This document shows positions 26,971 to 35,938 of a stretch of 64,000 nucleotides of DNA, piece by piece. Below the pieces are notes generated by a model. The model made no database searches. It was not told the origin of the DNA and saw nothing but the letters and a program-made list of their open reading frames with translations. The translations under genes were made by a program, and so were the position numbers. The first letter of the stretch is position 1. Each line of letters starts with the position of its first letter. Source of the DNA: Streptomyces sp. NBC_01549. Lineage in GTDB: Bacteria; Actinomycetota; Actinomycetes; Streptomycetales; Streptomycetaceae. The stretch spans positions 1,364,001 through 1,428,000 of the forward strand of contig NZ_JAPEPW010000002.1 of the NCBI RefSeq assembly GCF_026339955.1, written 5' to 3'.

Positions 26971-28235
26971 CGGTTCCTCCCACCCGGCCCGGTCAGGAGC
27001 ACCGCGGACTGGAATCCGCCGAATCCGCTGCCCACGGAGAGCACGTTGTTCAGCTTCCGCGGGCGTGCGGTGCACGGCACGTAGTCCAGGTCGCACTCGG
27101 GGTCGGGAGTTTCGTAGTTCGCCGTGGGCGGCACGACTTGGTGCTTCAGGGCGAGGACGCAGGCGACGACCTCTATCGCACCGATCGCGCCCAGGGAGTG
27201 CCCCACCATGGATTTGATGGAGCTCATGGGCGTCTTGTAGGCGTGCTCGCCCAGGGACCGCTTGACCGCGGCGGTCTCGTGCCGGTCGTTCTGCCGGGTG
27301 CCCGAGCCGTGCGCGTTGACGTAGTCGATCAGGGTGGGGTCGAGGCGGGCCTGGCCGAGCGAGGTATCGATCGCCCGGGCCATCTCCAGCCCCTCACTGG
27401 TCAGACCGGTCATGTGGTAGGCGTTGCCGTAGGTGGCGTAGCCGCTGATCTCGCAGTAGATGTGCGCGCCGCGGGCTCGGGCGTGCTCGTACTCCTCCAG
27501 GACCAGTACCGCGGCGCCCTCGCCCATGACGAATCCGTTGCGGTTGGCGTCGAAGGGCCGGGAGGCGTGCTCGGGGTCGTCGTTGTTGGGTGAGGTGGCC
27601 TTGATGGCGTCGAAGCAGGCCATGGTGATCGGGGATATCGGCGAGTCCGACGCCCCGGCTATGCAGACGTCCGCCCGGCCCTCCTCGATGGTGTGGAAGG
27701 CGTAGCCCACCGCGTCGAGTCCGGAGGTGCAGCCGGTGGAGACGGTCTGCACCGGTCCCTGGGCACCGAACTGCTCTGCGACGACCGAGGCCAGCGTGCT
27801 GGGCGCGAACGCCAGGTGCAGCTGCGGGTCGGCCGCGCGGTGGTCCACGTCCCACCGCCGGCCCCCCTCGCTGACCTGGACGTAGTCGTGTTCCAGGCGG
27901 GTGGTGCCGCCGACGGCGCTGCCCAGGGAGACCGCGACCCGCCAGGGGTCCTCCCTGCCGGTGTCGAGTCCGGAGTCGCGTACGGCTTCTCCGGCCGCGA
28001 CCACGGCGAACTGGATGTACCGGTCGGCGTGTTCGCTCAGCTCCGGGTCGAGGCCGTGCGTGAGCGGGTCGAAGTCGCATTCGGCGGCTATCCGGGAGCG
28101 CAGACCCGCCGGGTCGAACAGCGAGATGCCGCGGGTCGCGGTGCGGCCATTGGACAGGAGGTCCCAGAACGCCGTCGCCCCGGTGCCGCCCGGAGCGACC
28201 ACACCGATACCGGTGACGGCCACCCGCCGGGTCAC
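26967..28235 (-). CDS. whiEIII: Type II PKS ketosynthase, KSalpha (whiE ORFIII-like)
   Basis: 422 aa. The catalytic Cys169 is in VSTGCTSGLDA and the two catalytic His are in VNAHGSGT and MVGHSLGA. It forms the condensing heterodimer with the chain length factor. The ATG overlaps the upstream cupin gene by 4 nt. The whole set (KS, CLF, ACP, aromatase, cyclase) has the gene order of the spore pigment locus, expressed in aerial hyphae of Streptomyces. Confidence 0.95.
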   Translation of the reverse strand: MTRRVAVTGIGVVAPGGTGATAFWDLLSNGRTATRGISLFDPAGLRSRIAAECDFDPLTHGLDPELSEHADRYIQFAVVAAGEAVRDSGLDTGREDPWRVAVSLGSAVGGTTRLEHDYVQVSEGGRRWDVDHRAADPQLHLAFAPSTLASVVAEQFGAQGPVQTVSTGCTSGLDAVGYAFHTIEEGRADVCIAGASDSPISPITMACFDAIKATSPNNDDPEHASRPFDANRNGFVMGEGAAVLVLEEYEHARARGAHIYCEISGYATYGNAYHMTGLTSEGLEMARAIDTSLGQARLDPTLIDYVNAHGSGTRQNDRHETAAVKRSLGEHAYKTPMSSIKSMVGHSLGAIGAIEVVACVLALKHQVVPPTANYETPDPECDLDYVPCTARPRKLNNVLSVGSGFGGFQSAVLLTGPGGRNR

Positions 28236-28714
28236 TTTATGGCCCCACTTCGCTCGGACGGCCGTCCGTGGTCCGGCGCGGACAGGTCCGCTCCGGCAGT
28301 GGCGAACTCGGGGCCGGGCGCGGTGTCGTCGGTCACCTCCGTGTCGACGTGGCCGAGGCTCGGACGCGGGGCGAGCGGGCCCAGGTGGAAGACCATGCGG
28401 GCTTCCGTGTCGCCGACGTTGCGGAAGCGGTGCCGCATGTTGATCGGGATCAGCAGACCCTGATCGGGCTGCAGGGCGTGCGATTCGCCGTCCAGGTCCA
28501 CCTCGAGTGCGCCGTTGACGACGAACACAAACTCCTCGGAGTACGGGTGGTAGTGCTCGCCGATGCGCTCGCCGGGCTGGATGATGGCCAGGCCCATGAA
28601 GCCGCTGGTGGATCCCGCCGTGGCGGGCGTGAGCATGGCCCGGATGTCGCCTCCGCGCCTGCGGTTGGGTTCCGTCTCGCTCAGGTCCACGATGCGTGGA
28701 TGCTTCTTGAACAT
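28232..28714 (-). CDS. whiEII: Cupin-domain protein (whiE ORFII-like)
   Basis: 160 aa. A single cupin with the metal motif GERIGEHYHPYSEEFVFVVNG and the second motif HRFRNVGDTEARMVF. In pigment clusters this protein is a probable cyclase/stabilising factor, but its reaction is not established. Its stop overlaps the KSalpha start by 4 nt. The C-terminal 35 residues are acidic and low in complexity. Confidence 0.88.
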   Translation of the reverse strand: MFKKHPRIVDLSETEPNRRRGGDIRAMLTPATAGSTSGFMGLAIIQPGERIGEHYHPYSEEFVFVVNGALEVDLDGESHALQPDQGLLIPINMRHRFRNVGDTEARMVFHLGPLAPRPSLGHVDTEVTDDTAPGPEFATAGADLSAPDHGRPSERSGAIK

Positions 28715-28783
28715 GCTTGATACCTCCGGGTGGGGCAGTGACGTCCGGGGAGGGAAGGCCGCGGACGGAGCCGCGGCCCTCCG

Positions 28784-29905
28784 TCAGGAATCCGCCGAGC
28801 GGTCGGTGACGGGCATCATGTCGACGTGCGACAGGAGGCGGTTGATGTTGCGTTCCGTCTCCAGGGAGCCCTCGACGCCGATCGCGGCACCGTCGATGAG
28901 GCGCTCCAGCTCCGCGGCCTTCTTCGCGCCCTTGACACCGAGCGCGGCGACGGGGTCCGCGTCCAGCTCGCCCGTCACGTCGATGAGACGCACCACGATG
29001 TCGTCACGCTGGAAGACCGTGCTCCGGTACACCGGGCTCTTCGGGTCCTCCGCCGCGGCCTCGTCCTGGTGGGCGAGCAACCTGGCCAGCTCCATCCCGC
29101 AGCCTGGCTTGGCCGGGTAGTAGAGCGCGTGGCGGCGCAGGTCCTCGGGTGCCTTGCTGCCGGACGCCACGTGATGCACGGACGGCAGCGCGGCCCGGGT
29201 GAAGAAGACCCGCGCCGAGTCGGGGTCCCTCAGGTCCCGGTCCTGCTCCAGGTACGGGTTGATGGCCTCCTCGACCGCCCGTACCTCGGGCTGGCGGGCG
29301 ACGTGACGCAGTGCCGCCATGAGGTCGCCCTCCACCTCCACCGCACGCACGACACGGTTGCCGTGCATGAAGAGCGAGGTGCGCCGCAGCCGCGTGGTGT
29401 CGTCGACCTGGGGCTGGGGGGACTCGTACCCGGCGAGGATCTCCGCGACCTTCGACTCGGAACCCGGCTTCACGGTGAAGGTGAGGGCATGGCGTGCCAC
29501 ACCTTCGCCCACCCGGGCCTCGACCTGCAGATCCGTCGTCGCCGCCTCGTTGCCGAGCGGCTGATCCGGGGTTGTCTCCCGAAGGATGCTGTAGCGCATC
29601 GAACGGGTGTCCCGGACGCAGTTGTGCATCGGCCGGACCGTCTGGACGTGCTCCTCGCTGTTCACCCAGGCCAGGAAGGGCGGGGCGCTCTCCCATTCGC
29701 TGGTGATGAGCCACTGCGAGGGGTTCTCGATCGACTGGCAGAGCTGGTCACTGAGATGTCCGGGGACGGACGCGACCTGATTGCGCATGTGCTCGTACGC
29801 GTCGAGGAACTGCTCCTGTGCTCCTTCGAACAGGTCGAGCAGCAGGATCACCCGAAGCCTGGAGCCGTCGAACGCCGATTGCGATATACGTCCCGAAGTA
29901 GTCAT
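28784..29905 (-). CDS. whiEI: SchA/CurD-family protein (whiE ORFI-like)
   Basis: 373 aa, first gene of the minus-strand pigment operon. It contains an N-terminal dimeric alpha/beta-barrel (ABM-like) segment (LRVILLLDLFEGAQEQFLDAYEHM, residues about 14-105) followed by two regions sharing the pattern RHALYYPAKPG / RHALTFTVKPG, the family hallmark. Function is unproven; homologues (whiE ORFI, schA, curD) sit at the head of spore pigment clusters. The ATG at 29905 has GAGG 8 nt upstream. Confidence 0.87.
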   Translation of the reverse strand: MTTSGRISQSAFDGSRLRVILLLDLFEGAQEQFLDAYEHMRNQVASVPGHLSDQLCQSIENPSQWLITSEWESAPPFLAWVNSEEHVQTVRPMHNCVRDTRSMRYSILRETTPDQPLGNEAATTDLQVEARVGEGVARHALTFTVKPGSESKVAEILAGYESPQPQVDDTTRLRRTSLFMHGNRVVRAVEVEGDLMAALRHVARQPEVRAVEEAINPYLEQDRDLRDPDSARVFFTRAALPSVHHVASGSKAPEDLRRHALYYPAKPGCGMELARLLAHQDEAAAEDPKSPVYRSTVFQRDDIVVRLIDVTGELDADPVAALGVKGAKKAAELERLIDGAAIGVEGSLETERNINRLLSHVDMMPVTDRSADS

Positions 29906-30159
29906 CCGGCACACCTCTTCTCTTCTTCACGGAAGGTCAGGAACGACCGCCGTGTCCCAAAGGCCGGGGTCGCCATGAGCCGATCGTTGACTCGACCCCC
30001 GAGGCGCGCGAGCCCGCCGGTGCGGACGAGTGAACTGTGTGCCATCCGGGTGTCCGGAGCGCGCGATCCTCTCCGCACAGGGCATGGAAACTGATGGCCG
30101 TTCAAGGCGGTCGGCATCCCATCCCTGACTCACCTCGCAGGTGACGCTGGAGGCAATCA
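29906..30159. promoter_or_regulatory. Divergent whiE intergenic region
   Basis: 254 bp between the starts of the ORFI-VII operon and the ORFVIII gene. In S. coelicolor the two whiE promoters occupy this position and one depends on a sporulation sigma factor. I could not assign -35/-10 boxes with confidence. No other gene is seen here. Confidence 0.6.
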
Positions 30160-31809
30160 ATGAACCGATCGGAAGAGGCCGGCGAGGTCGGTCAGCACAC
30201 ACCGGTGCTCATCGTCGGCGGCTCCCTGGTGGGCCTGTCCACCTCGCTGTTCCTGGGCCGGCTCGGAGTGCCGCACCTGCTCGTCGAACGCCACTCGGGC
30301 ACCTCGATCCATCCGCGTGGGCGTGGCAACAACGTGCGCACGATGGAGCTGTTCCGAGTCGCCGAAGTGCAGCGACGCATCGAGGAGGCCGCTTCGGTCC
30401 TGGCGGACAACCACGGCATCATGCAGACCCCGACGCTGGTGGGCGACGCCGGTGAATGGCTGTTCAAGGAGATCGACCCGGGCGGCGGACTGGCCCGCTT
30501 CAGCCCCAGTGCGTGGTGTCTGTGCAGCCAGAACGACCTGGAGCCGGTGCTGCTGAAGAGCGCCCGGGAACTCGGCGGAGACCTGCGCTTCTCCACCGAG
30601 CTGATGTCGTTCGAGCAGGGCGCCCAGGGGATCACGGCGCGGCTCAAGAGCCGGGAGACGGGAGAGCACAGCACCGTCCGCGCGGACTACCTGGTCGCGG
30701 CGGACGGTCCGCGCAGCCCCATCCGCGAGCGGCTCGCCATCGGGCAGAGCGGACCGGGCGACCTGTTCCACAACGTGAGCGTCACGTTCACCTCCCGGGC
30801 TCTCGCGGACGTCGTCGGTGACCGACGCTTCATCGTCTGCTACCTGACCAACCCGGAGGCCGACGGGGCGCTCCTGCCGGTCGACAACGAGGAGCACTGG
30901 GTCTTCCACGCGCCCTGGCACCCCGAACACGGCGAGACCCTGGAGGAGTTCACCGACGAGCGGTGCGCGGACCACATCCGACGCGCCGTGGGCGTACCCG
31001 ATCTCGATGTGCGGATCACCGGCAGGGCCGCCTGGCACGCCGCCGAGCGGGTCGCCGAGCGCTACTCGGACGGCAGGGTGTTCCTGGCCGGCGACTCGGC
31101 CCACGAGATGTCCCCCACCGGCGCGTTCGGCTCCAACACCGGTATCCAGGACGCGCACAACCTCGCCTGGAAACTGGCCGCGGTGCTGGGCGGCTGGGCC
31201 GGGCCGGGACTGCTGAAGTCCTACGACGCCGAGCGCCGCCCGGTCGCGGAGGCGACCAGCGCCCGTGCCTCGTCGCGTTCGGTCGAGCACAGCCACCCCG
31301 GGTACATCCCCGCCCCGGGCGCCGCCGGCCCCGGCGGCAAGAAGGGCGGCATCCTCAACGTGGCGCTGGCCTACCGCTATCCGCGCGGCGCGGTCCTCGG
31401 CGCCGACCAGTCGGCGCCGATCGTCCCCGACGGCCTGCGCCTGACGGGCGAACCCGGCAGCCGGGCGCCGCACATGTGGCTGACCCGCTCCGGCACCCGG
31501 GTCTCCACCCTCGACCTGTACGAGCGGTCCATGGTGCTCCTGACCTCGGCGGACAAGTGGCACAGCGCGGCCAAGGCCGTCGCCCAGCTTCTGTCCGTCC
31601 CGCTCGACGCGTACCGGATCGGCAGCGGCCCCGACGCGGAACTCTCCCCCGCGAGCGACACGGACTGGGCGGAGGTGCACGGCGTCACCGACGACGGAGC
31701 GGTGCTGGTCCGCCCCGACGGTTTCGTCGCCTGGCGCTCCGAAGGCCCGTCCGCGAGCCCCGAAACGGCACTGAGGGAGGCCCTCACGGCGATCCTGGAC
31801 CGGAGCTGA
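30160..31809 (+). CDS. whiEVIII: FAD-dependent polyketide hydroxylase (whiE ORFVIII-like)
   Basis: 549 aa. Class A flavin monooxygenase: the FAD motif VLIVGGSLVGLSTSLFLGRLG starts near residue 15, the DG motif is VAADGPRSPIRERL, and the second FAD motif is VFLAGDSAHEMSPTGAFGSNTGIQDAHNLAWKL. A C-terminal thioredoxin-like domain (about 420-549) is typical of PgaE/RdmE-type aromatic polyketide hydroxylases. GGAGG is 6 nt before the ATG. Divergent from the PKS operon, as in whiE; it adds the last hydroxylation of the grey pigment. Confidence 0.93.
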   Translation: MNRSEEAGEVGQHTPVLIVGGSLVGLSTSLFLGRLGVPHLLVERHSGTSIHPRGRGNNVRTMELFRVAEVQRRIEEAASVLADNHGIMQTPTLVGDAGEWLFKEIDPGGGLARFSPSAWCLCSQNDLEPVLLKSARELGGDLRFSTELMSFEQGAQGITARLKSRETGEHSTVRADYLVAADGPRSPIRERLAIGQSGPGDLFHNVSVTFTSRALADVVGDRRFIVCYLTNPEADGALLPVDNEEHWVFHAPWHPEHGETLEEFTDERCADHIRRAVGVPDLDVRITGRAAWHAAERVAERYSDGRVFLAGDSAHEMSPTGAFGSNTGIQDAHNLAWKLAAVLGGWAGPGLLKSYDAERRPVAEATSARASSRSVEHSHPGYIPAPGAAGPGGKKGGILNVALAYRYPRGAVLGADQSAPIVPDGLRLTGEPGSRAPHMWLTRSGTRVSTLDLYERSMVLLTSADKWHSAAKAVAQLLSVPLDAYRIGSGPDAELSPASDTDWAEVHGVTDDGAVLVRPDGFVAWRSEGPSASPETALREALTAILDRS

Positions 31810-31853
31810 CGACTCCGTTCACACCGTGACCCCGACGTCCGCGTCGGCCAGCC

Positions 31854-31899
31854 GGTACCCGTTCCGGGTGAGCCGAGGGACTCACTCGGAACGGGTACC
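31854..31899. terminator. Long terminator hairpin after whiEVIII
   Basis: Arms GGTACCCGTTCCG and CGGAACGGGTACC pair perfectly, and an inner GTGAG/CTCAC pairs after one mismatch, leaving an 8-nt loop. It lies 45 bp past the hydroxylase stop. Its right arm overlaps the last codons of the small opposite-strand gene, so it may serve both. Confidence 0.8.
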
Positions 31900-32154
31900 C
31901 GACGGCCGGTCCTCCTGGCGTGCGCGCCGGACCTCCTGACCGCCGTCCAGCCATGCCCGCAGACCACGGTGTCCCCGGTACGTCAGGAGATAGTGGTTGG
32001 CGCGGAACAGCGGGCGAAACGGCACCTCGAGTCGGCGGATGAGCGCCTTGCGAGCCACCATGTCCTGTTCGAGGACCGCCCGGCTGCCGGTCTTGTACGG
32101 GCGCACGCTCCACCCCGACAGGATCCGCCAGTAGAATGTGCCGATACGCGTGAG
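31882..32154 (-). CDS. Hypothetical small basic protein, start uncertain
   Basis: About 90 codons with the strong G/C third-position bias of a real gene (LTRIGTFYWRILSGW, then KTGSRAVLEQDMVARKALI). No ATG, GTG or TTG is found in frame at a sensible distance; the frame stays open upstream but turns into Arg/Pro-rich noise. It may be a remnant that lost its start. Family unknown. Its 3' end encodes one arm of the terminator at 31854-31899. Confidence 0.4.
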   Translation of the reverse strand, partial: LTRIGTFYWRILSGWSVRPYKTGSRAVLEQDMVARKALIRRLEVPFRPLFRANHYLLTYRGHRGLRAWLDGGQEVRRARQEDRPSGTRSE

Positions 32155-32318
32155 ATCCGCCTTGCGCTGGCGAGGAGCGGGGCGAACTTCGCGCGGTGTC
32201 TGGGGCTTGCGGTTTGGTCTCCCTGGTGCGGGAGTTCGGTGCCCGATTCGCCAGGGGAGGTGGGGACGGGCAGCATGGAAGTGACCGGATTGCCGTCGTT
32301 TCGCGGAGGCGAACCGCA

Positions 32319-32795
32319 ATGACCCTGCCTGTACACCACCGACCCGGTCGGCTCCTGGAACATCCCTTCTCCAGCCTGGGCTGGGGCGAGCCGATCGCTG
32401 CCGAGTTCGACGACCTCTTCGAGCGGATGAATCGCTTCCTGGAGGCCGCCAGTACCGCACCCGCCGTCGGGTCCTTCTCACCCCTGGCCGACCTGAAGGA
32501 GACGGACAACGCCTACGCGGTCGAGGTGGAACTGCCCGGGATCAAACGCGAGGACATCGAAGTCGAGATCAACGAGCGGGAACTGCTGATCACCGGAGAA
32601 TACAAAGCACGCGAGCATGAAGGCGTCCTGCGCCGCAGCACCCGGCGCACCGGCCGCTTCGAGTACCGGGCCCTGCTGCCTACCGATGTCAAGACGGACG
32701 AGATCAAAGCGACGCTGGCCGACGGGGTGCTGACCGTCATGGTCCCCAAGGCCCAAGCGGCCAAGCCACGGCACATCGAAATCACCCAAGCCTGA
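32319..32795 (+). CDS. Hsp20-family small heat shock protein
   Basis: 158 aa. An alpha-crystallin domain spans about 50-145 (YAVEVELPGIKREDIEVEINERELLITGE) with the closing ATLADGVLTVMVPK. The N-terminal arm is aromatic/hydrophobic (EHPFSSLGWGEP). It is an ATP-independent holdase. GGAGG precedes the ATG by 10 nt. It is the first clear gene of the stress island and, with the second Hsp20 at 43.0 kb, parallels the Hsp20 content of actinobacterial dormancy regulons. Confidence 0.92.
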   Translation: MTLPVHHRPGRLLEHPFSSLGWGEPIAAEFDDLFERMNRFLEAASTAPAVGSFSPLADLKETDNAYAVEVELPGIKREDIEVEINERELLITGEYKAREHEGVLRRSTRRTGRFEYRALLPTDVKTDEIKATLADGVLTVMVPKAQAAKPRHIEITQA

Positions 32796-33652
32796 GCCGC
32801 GGCACGGTGGTGGAACGGGTGATGTCGCCCGCCCCACCGCATGGGAGGACATCCCGCTGCCAGGCGGTCTCCGGGACACCCGGCCGCGGGAAGGCCTATC
32901 AGACCCCATCCGCCCGGGAATCGTCATCGTGACGGTCTGCGAACACGATCGGACCACCCCGCCCACCCCACAGCATTCGGGGCGGGCCGAACGCCCACAA
33001 GATGCCTGGCGACCAGCGCTGACCCGTCCCGGGGGCGGACTGGAGTTCCGCAACGGTACCCCGGAGCAGATATGCGAAGACGCTGATCCGCACCACGATT
33101 ACTCCTCGTCTTCGCTGTCCAGCGGGCTGCCTGGGGCGGGAACGGCGTGCACGGTCAAGTCGCCGACACCTCCGTTCTGGTTGGCGACGCATATCCGCCG
33201 AAGCACGTTGCCAGTCAGCTCGCGCCCACCCCCGGTGGCTCGGACCAAAACGTCGGCGCCCTGGCCATCACCGGCTGCCCAACCGCTCCCGACTCTGGAC
33301 AAACGCTTTTGTGCGACCTACCCGAATCAGAACAGCGGTTCCTTCACGACATCCCGACCACCGTATCCCGGGATACCGAGAGCACCTCATCGTGACAGTC
33401 GGCACCGGTCTGCTCGCGGCACCCACCGGACCCGCATTTCCTGGCAGGCCGCCTGAGAGCAGTCTCCCGCGACTCCGCCCTTTTACGTCCTCGTCCTGGC
33501 CAGGCACCCATACACCGCCCAGTGCTGATGCCGCGCGACCTGTACCGCCACCAGTGGCCGCACCTCAGACCGTGCTGAACCAACAGTCCGATGACGAACA
33601 ACAGAGTGAACCAGGCCGCGAAGGTCTCCAGCCCGCCCTAAGGAAGCGCAAC
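32796..33652. other. 857-bp stretch without a convincing gene
   Basis: Several short frames cross this stretch in both directions, but none has consistent codon bias, a ribosome site and a recognisable domain together. The best is a minus-strand 67-codon frame ending at 33099 (C-terminal DSEDEE), which I could not assign. Probably decayed sequence. Confidence 0.5.
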
Positions 33653-33862
33653 ATGAGGCAGAACGAGTCCCCTGAACCCGACGCGACGCCCGGACCGGAA
33701 GCCCGGTTGAGTCGGCTTGAAGTACAGGTCGCGACCCTGGCCGAGGCCGTGCGTGCACTGGTCAATGGACTGGAGAACATCCCATCAGAGGACGTTCCCC
33801 CCGAAGACGCAGCACGCGGCGCACGACTCGCCCACGAGCTCCTGCTCTCCCAGGGGTTGTAG
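33653..33862 (+). CDS. Small hypothetical protein with coiled-coil-like helix
   Basis: 69 aa. AAGGA is 8 nt before the ATG. After an acidic, Pro-rich N-terminus comes an amphipathic heptad-like helix (ARLSRLEVQVATLAEAVRALVNGLE) and a second helix (AARGARLAHELLLSQGL). Codon bias is normal for the genome. No family recognised. It lies 104 bp before a universal stress protein gene on the same strand and could be co-transcribed with it. Confidence 0.6.
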   Translation: MRQNESPEPDATPGPEARLSRLEVQVATLAEAVRALVNGLENIPSEDVPPEDAARGARLAHELLLSQGL

Positions 33863-33966
33863 GCGCGTCGTCACGCCGGAAGGGGCGCGGGCAGCCGCCA
33901 TGGTCGGTACACCACCGGTCGGCACCGAGCCCATGGGCCGTTCGAAGACACCGCTTGGGAGCGGCG

Positions 33967-34851
33967 ATGACGCGTACGGAAGCACGTCGACCAGTCGTGG
34001 TCGGCGTCGACCCCGATCCCGGCAAACGCGCGGGTCTCGCCTGGGCAGCCGACGAAGCGGACAAGCGCGGCCTGCCCCTACTGCTGGTCCTCGCGCAGAA
34101 CGTGCCGACCCCTGGGTACCGGCCGACAGCCGGGCGGCCGTCCTGGGAGGAGTGGAACGACGCACTGCACGCGACGGGGGATCAAGTGCTGCGGAAGGCG
34201 GTGGCCTTCGTCGAATCCAGGCACCCACAGGCACGGGTGTCCGGGCTGCTGGCGGAGGGGCATCCGGCGTGGGTACTGCGCGAGCAGGGGCAGAACGCCA
34301 CAGAGGTCGTACTCGGTTCCTGGCATCTGAGCGCTGTCCAGGAACTGTTCACCTCCGCCGCCGTCACCCTGCCGCTCATCGCCCATGCCCCCTGCCCCGT
34401 GGTGGTCGTACCGGAGGCGGAGCACATCACCCAGCAGCCGCCGTACCTTGTGGTGGGGGTCGACGGGAGCCCTCAGTCATCCGCCGCCGTCGACTTTGCC
34501 TTCGAGGAAGCCGCCCTCCACGGCGCAATCCTGCGGGCCCTGTATGTGTGGCACTCTCCGCGGCTCGGAGTCCTGGACGAGGACGCGGCCGTCCAGGAGT
34601 GCCGCCGGTTGCTGTCGGAGACGCTTGCCGGGCGTACCGTCGCCCATCCGGACGTAGAACTGCACCAGGAGGTCGCGCTCGGCCACCCCGTCCAGGTCCT
34701 CACCAAGGCATCGGAACACGCCCTCGGCCTGACCGTGGGCACACGCGGGCACGGCGGCTTCACCGGCATGCTGCTGGGCTCGGTCAGTCAAGGGGTACTT
34801 CACCATGCGCAGTGTCCGGTCATCACCGTCCCGTATCCGCACAACCAGTAG
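33967..34851 (+). CDS. Universal stress protein, two UspA domains
   Basis: 294 aa with tandem UspA domains (about 10-145 and 158-292). The second keeps the ATP-binding pattern G-2x-G-9x-G-S (VGTRGHGGFTGMLLGSVSQGVL); the first is degenerate (LGSWHLSAVQELFTSAA), so only the C-terminal domain is likely to bind ATP. The ATG at 33967 has GGGAG upstream. One of three intact USPs in the island. Role: stress or hypoxia survival by an unknown mechanism. Confidence 0.92.
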   Translation: MTRTEARRPVVVGVDPDPGKRAGLAWAADEADKRGLPLLLVLAQNVPTPGYRPTAGRPSWEEWNDALHATGDQVLRKAVAFVESRHPQARVSGLLAEGHPAWVLREQGQNATEVVLGSWHLSAVQELFTSAAVTLPLIAHAPCPVVVVPEAEHITQQPPYLVVGVDGSPQSSAAVDFAFEEAALHGAILRALYVWHSPRLGVLDEDAAVQECRRLLSETLAGRTVAHPDVELHQEVALGHPVQVLTKASEHALGLTVGTRGHGGFTGMLLGSVSQGVLHHAQCPVITVPYPHNQ

Positions 34852-35075
34852 GCAGGCGCTGCGGCTCTCCGCCGCACGTGTCAGGCATATAGCAGCGAAA
34901 CGTCAGGGTGCTCGCTGCCGTGTGCAAGCGGTTGATGACATCGGCGAGCGAGGGCCGGCCGACGGTAGCCGCAGCGGCAGCGCTCGCCATTGCCGGGGCC
35001 CAGGATCTGTACGGCCACTTCAGGTATGCCCTGGGTCTGATGGAGTCGGGTCGCTGGAGAATTGACGATCCATCG

Positions 35076-35430
35076 ATGCCCCGCAGCTATCCACCCGAGT
35101 TCCGCCTTAAGGTCCTCGACCTTGTCGTATCTGGAAGGAGATCGATGCTGGGCAGTTGCCCGGTGCGATCAGCTTTGATCTGCCCGAGCCGGCCGCGGCC
35201 CGCAAGCGCATCGCCGAGTTGGAAGCCGAATTGGCCATCCACCGGCGGGCCGCCGAACGCCTGGGCAAGGTGACTTCCCCAAAAGGTGTTTCGAAGCCAT
35301 CCGCGTGATGGCCGTGAACACCAGCCGGTTCGGATGGCCCGCCGGGCGCTGAAGGTGGCAGAGCCCGGCTGCTACGCCTGTCGGGACCGCCCGCCCTCGA
35401 ACCGTGTGGTCAGGCACGCCTGGCTGGTAG
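35076..35430 (+). mobile_element. IS3-family transposase remnant (OrfA and start of OrfB)
   Basis: The ATG at 35076 opens MPRSYPPEFRLKVLDLVVSG, the helix-turn-helix start of an IS3 OrfA. After a break the OrfA end is in another frame (AAARKRIAELEAELAIHRRA). An OrfB start (RMARRALKVAEPGCYACRDR, then PPSNRVVRHAWL) follows in a third frame. The DDE domain is missing. Non-functional debris. Confidence 0.8.
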
Positions 35431-35870
35431 TAGCGGCGCCGCGGAGGCCTCCAGGTCAGGTGCATGTTGCGGTTCCAGAAAAGCAGTCTCCACCACGCGG
35501 AGCAGCCGAGGCAGGAGAACGTTCTCCTGGTCGCGCCGTAGCGCAATGGACGGCCCAACCCCGGAGGACCGGGTTGACCGACCGCCACCGAGGCCAAAGC
35601 GGGCTTGGCCGGCATGGTGGGCACGACGCAACGACCATCGCACCAGCCCCTTCGCTGAATGCGGATGCCCAGGCAGACGAAGCCGTCGTCGATACGAGCG
35701 ATATGAATCTTCCCGGCCCAGAGGGTCACCGTCAGCCTGCGGGCCGGGTAGTCCCCCCACCTCCGCCCTGAACTTCTGGGCCTTGGACCCGGTGCACTGC
35801 ACCAACAACACGACGAAGTCGTCCGCGCATTGCACCAGCCGGTAGTTCGGCAGTCCCTTGCGCCGCCAAG
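35405..35870 (-). mobile_element. Group II intron reverse transcriptase remnant, frameshifted
   Basis: Minus-strand frames contain the RT catalytic box LVQCADDFVVLLVQ (YADD with Tyr replaced by Cys). In a second frame are KIHIARIDDGFVCLGIRIQRR (the RT-7/X region) and SCLGCSAWWRLLFW, matching the end of group II intron maturases of actinobacteria. At least two frameshifts and loss of the N-terminal fingers show it is dead. It abuts the IS3 OrfB remnant head to head near 35415. Confidence 0.75.
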
Positions 35871-35938
35871 CTTATCGACGAGGCATGAGGCGGCACACAG
35901 TCGTGCCGCTGCACCTGAGCAGCGCCTGGAGCACGCGT

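Noticed and set aside
33099..33302. 67-codon minus-strand frame ending DSEDEE
   Set aside because: Plausible composition, but no ribosome site, family or neighbour supports it.
32929..33456. 175-codon plus-strand frame
   Set aside because: Ser/Pro/Arg-rich with poor codon bias and no recognisable domain.
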